Shown in pieces: positions 52,883-61,940 of a stretch of 64,000 nt of DNA. The notes under the pieces were generated by a model. That model ran no database searches and had not been told where the DNA came from. It saw only the letters and a list, made by a program, of their open reading frames with translations. Each line of letters begins with the position of its first letter. Within the stretch, counting starts at the first letter, position 1. The DNA comes from Clarkia xantiana subsp. parviflora (taxonomy: Eukaryota > Streptophyta > Magnoliopsida > Myrtales > Onagraceae): positions 2,003,195-2,067,194 of the forward strand of contig JAPTYO010000027.1 in the NCBI GenBank assembly GCA_036873135.1. The letters run 5' to 3'. The position numbers were made by a program, and so were the translations under genes.

Positions 52883-54220
52883 TCAACCTGACCCAACGTC
52901 AGGAGCACCAGAGCCAAACGCGTCAGCCATAAAAACATCATGCGCAGGGCTGCTGAAAACAACACGGCGATCGTCACCAACAAGGACGGACACCTGTCCC
53001 GTCAAACCGCTCGCTCCGCCCACATCGCCCGCTAGGATCCCCGCAATAGCCCCGAGGGCATAGCCAGTATATGGCCCAGTACTCTGGAAAGGAAAATCGG
53101 GGGCAAGAGAGTATATCCTCCTGAAGTAATCCACAGAGAAAGACTCCATACGATCATCACGTGCCTTCTCGAGAAGTTTGGAGTAGTCAGCCGTAGTAGG
53201 AAACTCAATCATCCCAAGCTGATCACCCAGGGCAACATGAGACTCCTTAGTCTCCTTCAGCGCCACAGCGTGTGCCTCCTCGTCGACCTTCTCCTGGCGC
53301 AGTAAGGCAAACAGCTCCGCCTCCAGCTGAGACGCACAATCCTGACTTCCCTTAAGATCAGCGGAAGCCTTGGAAGAAGCATCTGAATGTGCGCGCGCCT
53401 TCTCCCTCAACACAGCGACATCCTGAGACAAGTGCTCATGATGACCCTGCAGACCCCTCGTCTCCTCAACAAGCTCAACAACAAAGGATGAAAGGTTGGT
53501 CATCACAGCATTCACCTGCAACAACAACACAAGCACATCGCACACAAAGAAGCCAGACAAACATGATAGATCCAACGTAAAAAGAAAACAACATACAGGA
53601 GCAAAGCGCGCGAGCGACTCCTCAACACACTTCAAAGCAGCCTCAGGGTCGCGGGGACACTTCTTGCGGTCAGCCGGTGGAACAGACCGCTGGACCACAC
53701 GCACACCAACAGCAGGTGTGCTCAAGGAAACATCCTTGGGAAAGCGAATAGCAGACTGAGAATAGGGAGTCCACTCGTTCCCGGACACATCCCGATCAAG
53801 CCGACACATCAGATCAGACTTGCGAAGAGCTGGAGGAGTAGGAACAACTACACATCAAAAGCAAACACATTAGGAGAAGGCAAAATATACCAATACAACA
53901 AGAAGTCAACCACAGTCACCTGCCAAGGAAGGCACCTCCGCTGAACGACCGCTCCCCGACCGGGGGGCAGGCATGGTCGAATCCGCATACATTGGCCCCT
54001 TCCCTTTGTCACAGGAAGGAGCAAGAGGCATGCCAGCAGACGTCGACCTCTTAGGATCGCTCGGGGAACGGACGTCAGCATCATTCTCTCGGACAGGTGC
54101 AACTCCCCCCGCCGTCGGGAGTACCAAGCCTGCAAAGACAACCGCAAAAAAGACCATTAGCATGTTAGCATGGGGAAAAATCTCAATGAAACCTTTAAAG
54201 GCACAAGTCCCATACCCGGG
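52883..54220 (-). pseudogene. Gypsy-4 antisense gene, multi-exon coiled-coil protein
   Basis: Coding blocks, from the 5' end: MLAR near 54210 with an intron to about 54130; LVLPTAGGVAPVREND and PLAPSCDKGKGPMYADST to about 53920; intron GTGACT to about 53853; VVPTPPALRKSDLMCRLDRD and IRFPKDVSLSTPAVGVRVV, then VPPADRKKCPRDPEAALK, ending FAP at 53597; intron 53596-53516 (GTATGT ... TTGCAG, 81 bp, in frame); then VNAVMTNLSSFVVELVEETR, a long coiled coil (QLEAELFALLRQEKVDEEAH) and LAPDFPFQSTGPYTGYALG, stop at 52883. No stop is seen inside the blocks I could read, so this may be the most intact antisense gene here, although the element itself has no gag or pol. Homologous to the Gypsy-3 gene by eye. 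Confidence 0.75.
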
Positions 54221-56369
54221 CTAACATGAGGAGTGTCGCCGAGGCCGGGAACAGTCTGAGGAAATCCGCCTGCGACTCCGCCCTGTACACTTGGCGCCAT
54301 TTCCGGGGAACACAACGACAAGTCATGGCGTACCACTGTTATTCTAAGATCACCACTTTACAAGATTCGGGAGAGTCACGCCAAGCGCGTACACCTCCTA
54401 CACCTCCTACCAAATGCGCGTGCATCGACGCTCTAAGAGGTGGAGTAACACCTCTCGCTCAGAAACTAAGTATAGTAGCAGCGGACACTAGGTGCAGCAC
54501 TGCGCGGACAGCTTCGCACGTGCGTACACGTCGACATGGCAGTGTGAGATCTACCACCTCACATACGAAGAGCCTAACAGATACACTAAGTGGCTATCAT
54601 GTCCACGCATCTCGAAGTAGCGGTCGCTAGACACACTCTACCTTGGGGAAAGCCAAGTAGCGGTCGCAGAATGCACTCTACCTTGAAAACGCCAGGTAGC
54701 GGCAACAACATGGATAGGTAGTCGCCTCGCCGACCTTTGACCAACGCCATGGAAGGACAAGTCGCCTCGCCGACCTCTGGCCTTCTCCCTACCTCGGAAA
54801 CATCAAGTAACTGTCGCTAAATGCACCCAACTTAAGAAAAACCAAGTAGCAGTCATGGAACACACCCTACTTCGGAAGATCCCAGTAACCATTAACATGG
54901 GAGACAGCTACATATCTACGAGACTCGTTAGTCTCTACTTATCACATAGCGAACACCCCACGAGGGGGGCAACCCCCTGTACATATCGACCACTATGACG
55001 ACACCTACTCTACGTCGTCATCAAGCCTATAGTGACAACATGCATGGCAACAGACAAGGAAATAATTCTAAGCGTTGGAACAAGCGCGCACATACAAGCG
55101 CACACATACAAGCGCGCACATACAAGCGCACGCATACTCAGCTAGCACGCATATGGATGGTAGTATGGTCATGAAAGAAAGAGCCAATCAAGGAACATTT
55201 TCTAAGTGTTCCACCATGTCAGCAGTCGACATATAACGAGGTGTCGACTGTCAAAGGATGTTTTCAAAGTGTTCCACCATGTCAGCAGTCGACATATGAC
55301 GAGGTGTCGACTATCAATGAATATTTCTAAGTGTTCCACCATGTCAGCAGTCGACTTATGACGAGGTGTCGACTTATGACGAGGTGTCGACTATCAATGA
55401 ATATTTCTAAGTGTTCCACCATGTCAGCAGTCGACTTATGACGAGGTGTCGACTATCAAAGGATGTTTTCTAAGTATTCCACTATGGCAGCAGTCGACAT
55501 ATGACAAAGTGTCGACCATCAAGAAATACTTTCTAAGTATTTTCCTATGACGACAACCATGGCAACGAGTCATTAGGCTAGCACTATCACGTCGCTACAA
55601 GCACCTCTACTCCGGGGGCAATACTATATCAACAAGGGCCTCGTCTCTCGACATATACGTTGCGAACATACTCCATTCCTCAACGACGCGGTGGATGCAT
55701 CACACCTCGCAAGCTTAGGACCCGCGCGTCCGTGATACACGCTCCCTCATAAGTGTGTGGGTAATCCTTTACCTGTCTCTATTTTTTATAAGTCTTTTAA
55801 TACATGACTATGCATCCTTTACACATACGTCATACACACGTCATCGTCATGCATTGCACACATCCATGATTTACATCCATGATTTTTCATATCAAGTCCA
55901 TCACATGTGATTTTCCAAACCCGGCGGTATTTCCTTTACTAAAACCGTCGTCTCGCCGTCACGACGGCCGTCTCGGACGACGGGCTCCCGAAAACCATCA
56001 TATTGCATGAAAAACGTTTTATCAAAACTTTCATGATTTATTACCATTTTGATGCAATTAGTCGTGGCATGAACGTTCCATATTTATTTGATCATCTTAC
56101 AAACCCGAAAGATTTCACGTGCGCTCACACCTTACTTCTTCCAAAATCACATTTATCATATTATTCGTAGTCCGTTGTGCTACTAACCCTTTGCGCAGCT
56201 ATCAAGCATTACCCTCTCAAAAAACTAAGGCACGGAATTCGCCTGAGCCGCGCGTATCCACCCTTGGTAGGTCAAAACTCAAGGTGAGCAGACGACCCGA
56301 ATCACGCGTATACCCTATCTTAGAATAGAGTTAAACAAAGGTCAAGCCGTTATTTAACTCGGGGGCAAG
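54221..56369. other. Gypsy-4 3' region with several short tandem repeats, and purine tract
   Basis: No gene seen. About 54620-54900 holds degenerate about 43-bp units around AAGTAGCGGTCGC; 55080-55135 short CAAGCGCACACATA repeats; 55195-55545 about 63-bp units; the rest is unique. It ends ACTCGGGGGCAAG just before the 3' LTR at 56370. Confidence 0.7.
55195..55545 (+). repeat. About 63-bp tandem repeat in Gypsy-4
   Basis: Five to six units with TTTCTAAGTGTTCCACCATG and GCAGTCGAC ... GAGGTGTCGAC. The unit combines TTTCTAAGTGTT with paired GTCGAC sites, as does the B unit of the Gypsy-3 array. Confidence 0.85.
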
Positions 56370-57130
56370 TGATGGATACACGCATGATTCGGGCTCGGTC
56401 TTAATTTTTCGGACCTCATACACGCGCAAGACCCTTTACGATTCCCCAATTTCGAGCTAACCGGGGGAAACCGGGCAAGTCGCGAACTTGCCCGACATCC
56501 CGGGGGGCTTACCCGGAATTCCGGGTAAACTCAACACCCGGGGGGTGTCGCGTACACCCCCCATTTCATCCCGAACGTATGGGAGACTCGATTTTTAACT
56601 AACTCCTATGTGTTCGAGACCTATGTTTCAAAGGCGCGCGCGTCCCGCTCGTGACAGCCGCCTGAGACGCGCGTCAGAGTCCTTTTTCCCAAAGCTCTCC
56701 CCTGCATCCCGGTTCACATTTTCACATCGAACCGGGTCAAAACCGGTTTACGGTCCAAGGTTGCCTATAAATAGCCACCTTGGGGGTAAACATTTTCAGG
56801 TCAATTCAAAAGTCACTTTGGGTGAGAATGGGAAAAGCTCTGACTTCTCTCTAGAAAACCCTATCTTTCTCTCTCTAGAAGCCGACTAATGTTGATCGTC
56901 GGAGCGAGCGCACCAAGCACCCCCCCCCCCCTCTCCACGGGGACTGCTTGGTAATGCTCCTTTCGCAGGGGCAGACAGACGATCTTCCAGAGAGCCCAAA
57001 GGACTTACCGCCGTTCAGAAGACGAAGCTAAGGCCCGCACGCGACTTTAGAGAACGGAATTGGCTCGCACCCAACCCGAAGACTTCGACGAGTTATTCAG
57101 CGGGCAACCCGCAATAACTTGGTCGAAACA
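56370..57130 (+). repeat. Gypsy-4 3' LTR (761 bp)
   Basis: TGATGGATACACGC ... GGTCGAAACA, then AACCC. It contains the perfect 20-bp palindrome TTACCCGGAATTCCGGGTAA at 56509-56528 and the TATA box TATAAATAG near 56766. Confidence 0.94.
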
Positions 57131-58082
57131 AACCCTAATAGCATGTTTCGCCAGAACCACTTAGGTTGAACAAGGTAAATTTTTTAATTTCTTAATCCCT
57201 AGGAAACTAGGGTTTTCGGCCGAACCATAGGAATTTTAAATTTTAAAATTTCTGCCGAAAATTGACGCTAAAATATAGGATGGTCAACTTTTAAAATTCT
57301 GACCGACTCGAGTCAACTAAAATATAGGATGGTCAAATTTTAAAATCCTAATTTTTTTTAACATTAAAATTACCTAAACAGTGCTCATTGGTTTAATATT
57401 TTCACATTTTAATTAAACTTAATGCCTAGTTGCGATTATGAGGATGGATCTATGAAATGCATGATTTTCTGACCAAGTCATTTAGTGGGCTGAATTGCGA
57501 TTTGTATTTAATTTATATTATCGCATGATTATAACTATCGTCTTGACTTTGTCAAGCTAGCTGGATATTGCATGTTGGGGGCGGAGCATATGTATATGTA
57601 TGAATGTTGAGGATGTAGCCGCATGTGATAATTTACTTAAGTAGTAGAATTATATATGCAAGAATGAGTTCCTTGGAACATTAGACGCATGACGCGTATG
57701 CATGAAGAGCGGTTTGTTTCTTGGATGTGGCCTACGTATGATGATTTGCTTGTGTAGTAGAATTGTGTATGCATGCATGAAATCCTCGAAACGTTTTAAA
57801 AAGGGCTTTGGGAAAGCCAAGATCCGGTGTATGTAAAACCTCCTTGTTCTGGTAAAAGTGATTAAACCGTTTTTAAAAGACTGATCTATTGGAAAGAAGA
57901 CGTCGGTAATGTGAAATCTTTCACGACCCCCTTCCCTTGGTTTACTAGCGGTCGTTTTGGTTAGATGTCTGAGGAATCAATATTTTCCGCCTTCTATCAC
58001 ATAGATATCCGATGTATGCAATTCTTTTTCCAAAATGTTATTGTCTCCCTGATTATGCATGATTATCAATGTGTTAGTATCG
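57131..58082 (+). other. Copia-3 leader, continued
   Basis: Resumes after Gypsy-4 with AACCCTAATAGC. Non-coding and similar to the Copia-1 leader (for example GAGGATGTAGCCG, CTCGAAACGTTTT). No gene seen. Confidence 0.7.
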
Positions 58083-58544
58083 ATGGCTGCGATCAGCAAT
58101 GTTATCTCCCAAATGAATAAGGGGATGAAATAAGCGAAGATGGTAATTACTGAGATGAAAGGTTTGGAACAATTGACTACAAAGCATGTTAGGCAAGAGG
58201 GTAACCTCACGGATGAACAGAAGACATTCTATGGAGAATGGAATGCTAAGGACTTGGAGATTTGTTCCGCCTTGATGTCGTTGCTGGAGGATGACATACT
58301 CTATGAGTACGATCACCTTGAGTCTGCTAAGGACCTATGGGACGGTCTCAAAGTAGGGTTTGGTGTTTACACCACTGCCTAGAACCGATCGTTAAACATC
58401 GCTTAGACTCATACAAGATGAATCCTAAGCATACGGATAAGGAGCATATTAGAAACATGTCCAGCATGCTTGCTGAACTTAAGGAGGCAGGGGAAACTTT
58501 GTCTCAGGAACACAAAGTACAGCGTGACATCCATTCATTACCGG
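58083..58544 (+). pseudogene. gag: Copia-3 gag, N-terminal part
   Basis: ATG at 58083, a TAA at 58131, then in the same frame WNAKDLEICSALMSLLEDD and HLESAKDLWDGLKVGFG, the pattern of copia gag (UBN2 type). After a TAG and frameshift it reads YKMNPKHTDKEHIRNMSSML and VQRDIHSLP, where the DNA element enters at 58545. The right part continues at 59525. Confidence 0.82.
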
Positions 58545-59516
58545 CAGGGACGAAGCCAGAAAAAAATTTCAGAGGGGGCAAACTTTACTTAAAAAACATA
58601 AATAATAATGTTATGAAAATGTACTAAAGTTTTAATGCTTAAATTTTTTTTAAGTACAATAATTTAGTTACATGATATGGGACATCTCTTTATAATATAT
58701 TTTTGATAATTTTAATATATTAAAAAAATTATAATATTAATTATTAAGTAACTATTTTTTTTTATATTTATGGGATTATAAATAAAATTTCCCTATTTTT
58801 GCGAATAATATTAGTTGTGCTATTTTAATCGGGGTACGCGACACATATTTTTTTTTCCTTCAATTAAGCTGTAAAAAAATTCGAATCTCCTAGTCATTTT
58901 TGTCAAGACTACAAGTATAGAATTATAAGTGTTGCCAAAAAAATCTCAAAATCTTTAGCGTTCATATTTATAAAGTTAATGATTAAATTCATTCTTAAGA
59001 AAAAGATAATGAATTTTCTTTTTAATTATATTGAATTTTGGTTAATAACTTTTTTTTTGTCAAATAGATTTTTTGGAACATCACAAATATTTTTTTTAGT
59101 ACAGAATGTGAATTAGTTAAAAATGAATGCTTTTGTGGAAGCATTATTATTGCTTGACACATGTCTAAATCTTATTGGCACTAGAGTAAAAACAAAATAA
59201 GATTTTTTTAATTTCTCTCTCCTACTTTACTTCATCTTCAACCTCCTTTCTTTCAAAATATGTCCAACGAATCCAGCCATGGAGATGATGCTGTTAAATC
59301 AAAAAACGTCCATTTTCCAAATTCTGGGTTCTAACCTAGAATAAAACGCTTGTAAACTTCAATTTGGGGCAAGTATCTACATTTCTTGTCATTTCAGAGG
59401 GGGCAAAGTGCAACTAAAGACATAATTTTTTTAGAAATTGCACATAACTCAAAGAACTTCTACGGAGTTCAGGAGGGGCAAGTGCCCCCTCTGGACCCTC
59501 TGTGGCTCCGTCCCTG
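58545..59516. mobile_element. Non-autonomous hAT-type DNA element (972 bp)
   Basis: Terminal inverted repeats CAGGGACGAAGCCAGA (left) and the complement of TGTGGCTCCGTCCCTG (right), flanked by an exact 8-bp duplication ATTACCGG (58537-58544, 59517-59524). The 8-bp duplication and CAGGG(G/A)CG(G/A)AGCCA ends fit the hAT superfamily, Tip100-like ends as I recall them. Subterminal GGGGGCAAA-type and GCCCCC-type stretches also fit. The interior is AT-rich and non-coding, so it needs a transposase in trans. Confidence 0.92.
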
Positions 59517-59524
59517 ATTACCGG

Positions 59525-59904
59525 ACTCTTAGAACAACATGAAAATGCACCTTACCCATGCCACAAATCTCGATACTCTCGAGAAAGTGCGAGTTCGTCT
59601 CGAGTTGGAAGAGGACCGACTCAAGGCTGAAAAGCACAGAGTCGAGATGCATATTGCGTCATTCTCCCCAGCTGTGCAGAAGGGAAAGCGCAAGAGGAAG
59701 GGAAAAGACCTTCAAAAGAAGGCTAACAAGTCGCTTGGTCCAAAAACACAAAGAATGTTCAAACCCAAGCAAGCTGGAGGCAAGAACAGACAGAGAAAGC
59801 GAACACGTAGAGACGAATCTCGAACATGTTTTAGGTGTGGTGTAAAAGGCCACCTGGCTGCTGCCTGTACCAATCCTCCCAAGGTGCGTTCTGAGAAATA
59901 TTGA
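59525..59904 (+). pseudogene. gag: Copia-3 gag, C-terminal part with zinc knuckle
   Basis: Joining across the hAT element restores SLPDS, then TAG, then MKMHLTHATNLDTLEKVRVR, the usual copia gag continuation. The C-terminus is strongly basic (KGKRKRKGKDLQKK) and has an intact zinc knuckle CFRCGVKGHLAAAC (C-x2-C-x4-H-x4-C), the RNA-binding nucleocapsid motif. It ends with TGA at about 59904. Confidence 0.88.
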
Positions 59905-60235
59905 CGAATGTCATACATTCTCCTCGAAATCCTAATTCATCGAGATTAATTCGATTTCCTCTTTTTGAATTACAGAACCGAGAAGAGGAAGGAACGTAGA
60001 AATTGAGGAGATGCCCCAGAATAATAAGGATTGCATGATTGACACGTCCTCACTTGCTTGAAATTTTTTATTCCTTTCAGTATGGAATACTCTTGGATTA
60101 TAAGTTTTTTCGCGAAAAACGGGAACCTTTTATTTGGCATTTAATAAATGCTTGAACCAAGTATCGATTATTCCTTCACCTTGAGCCGCTTGATCTTAAG
60201 ATTACTACTCAATACATTGCTAATCTGAGTGCGAT
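59905..60235. other. Copia-3 spacer after gag
   Basis: Degenerate sequence, no domain recognised. The protease and pre-integrase expected here are absent. Confidence 0.45.
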
Positions 60236-61187
60236 AAAATTTAAATCTTCCTTATTTGTTAGTGCTCCATAAAATAATTAAATCGTAATGATGAACATGT
60301 ACGAATCTGATTAACTTAAATCTTGGAAACTAAAACTATTTCACCATGAGTGACAGTTGGTGATATGCACACCACGTGCAAGTTCCTCGATAATTGGGAC
60401 AAATCGATTCAAAGTACAAATTTAATATGAAGTATATTTTTTATTTAATGCTTGATACAAATTTTCATTTTCATTAAAAGACCCATTTCGTGATTTACTC
60501 ATTGATTTCTTATAAATCGAGAAGAAGTATGCTTCACAAGCCCACGATCTCGTAAAGAATCAATTAATGAAAAAGGTGAAAACCCTAATGCAGAATTCAA
60601 AGGCGGACGAAACCTCTGAAAATGAATATGCAATGAAAAATGATATTTTCTATCAAACGACTATCCTATTATACGCCTCTATTGATAAGATTGGCGGATC
60701 ATTTATTTTTAATTATACACTTCACGGACATAGTTTGAAACCTGGTGCCGAAAATTCAACTTCCGATCTCCTTCTAGGATGATATGATGTTGACTTCCAC
60801 TCATGTAGAACTTTTTTCCTACAACATCGGTTGATACGACACCATATGAGCTATAAGCTGGTAATGAGACGGATCGTACCAAAATGCGACCTTACAATTG
60901 CAAAGAAAACAATGTTTGTACCGACAACTGTCAAGAGAAAGTTGAAACCTAGAGTATTGAAAATTATCTTCATAAGGTACTCTGAATACTCTATGGCATA
61001 CATGTTTGTGGTAGCTTAAGAGATTGGTGGCGTGGTCGAACATGAGAAGTTACATTCCTCGAGGAAAAATTACTAAGCTTTATTACATCAACGTAAATGA
61101 GGTCTTGATTGAACTAGAGTAGATAGATGATGATCAGGTCTCACTTACGTCGAGTGGGAGATTTGAGAAAATCAAGTTAATGACATG
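60236..61187 (+). pseudogene. Copia-3 replacement segment and post-integrase pol remnant
   Basis: 60236-60825 matches 30180-30770 of Copia-2 (shared CTCCATAAAATAATTAAATC, ATCGAGAAGAAGTATGCTT, GATAAGATTGGCGGA). One 71-codon frame (60567-60782) is open in this copy but broken in Copia-2. From about 60826 copia homology resumes (ACACCATATGAGCT, then GGTGGCGTGGTCGAACATGAG). It ends at 61187, where Gypsy-5 inserts after ACATG. Confidence 0.65.
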
Positions 61188-61903
61188 TGATGGGTTCCGC
61201 TATGGCCGTCAGGCCCTTTAACGACGAGTAAACGGCGGATAGGCCCACTGGGCCCTAAAAGAGGTCAAGGAGACCAATGTGAAGGGTCCCGACAGAGGGA
61301 GTCCCGATGGTGAAGGGTCCCGACAAGGTCGGTCCCGATATGCGAGCTGGGCGCTCCCGATGAGATGCCTTTAAGTAGGCCCCGATGATGAATCCCTGAG
61401 GATGTTGGCCCTGTCACGATGACAAGGGGCCCCGAGCGGTGACACAATGAGATAACTCTGGAGTCCCCGATATTGGTCGGGACTTGCTATCAGAAGTTGA
61501 GGCCGAGATACGCGGAGCGTGGCCGAGATAGATGAGATCATGGCCGAGATAGGCGGGATCGTGGCCGAGATACGCGGAGCGTGGCCGAGATAGGCGAGAT
61601 CATGGCCGAGATAGGCGGGATCGTGGCCGAGATAAGCGGAACGCGGGCTAACCGCCCCAGCGGTTCACCAGGTAACTGAGGTAGCTCTTCGCCTATAAAA
61701 GGGCAGAAGTTACCTCAGATCGATACGTTTTGATACTGAGACTCTTGCTTGCCAGTTTATTGAGATTATTAAGACACTCATTTAAGCATCGGAGAGGGAT
61801 TCTGGGTCACCGCCCGGTCTATTCCCCTCTTGCAGGATTACGTGGAGCGAAGGAGTTCGGATCGCCGTCAAGACCGTACCGGAGTTCCAACCGTGATCCA
61901 ACA
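61188..61903 (+). repeat. Gypsy-5 5' LTR (716 bp)
   Basis: TGATGGGTTCCGC ... GATCCAACA. TATA box TATAAAAG near 61695. Subrepeats with GGCCGAGATA cores at about 61500-61640 differ in number and order from those of Gypsy-2. Confidence 0.93.
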
Positions 61904-61940
61904 TTGGCGCCGTCTGTGGGAATCGCAACGAAAAGCAACA

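Larger units (their letters stand above)
50065..57130 (+). mobile_element. Gypsy-4, non-autonomous Tat-like element without gag or pol (7.1 kb)
   Basis: LTRs 50065-50853 and 56370-57130, exact duplication AACCC (50060-50064, 57131-57135), primer site TTGGCGCCGTCTGTGGGAA at 50855. The interior has an AT-hook-like reading frame, a hairpin repeat, an antisense gene and further tandem repeats, then the purine tract GGGGGCAAG. No capsid, protease active site, RT or integrase is visible. The antisense gene and the HGGF peptide tie it to Gypsy-3. It would need proteins from a relative to move. Confidence 0.93.
38158..61187 (+). mobile_element. Copia-3, Ty1/copia element split by four insertions
   Basis: The surviving pieces are 5' LTR (38158-38389 and 49464-49841), primer site and leader (49842-50064, 57131-58082), gag (58083-58544, 59525-59904), and the replacement segment plus pol remnant (60236-61187). 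The insertions are Gypsy-3 (in the LTR), Gypsy-4 (leader), a hAT-type element (gag) and Gypsy-5 (pol). Three have exact target duplications. No 3' LTR is in the window. Confidence 0.85.
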
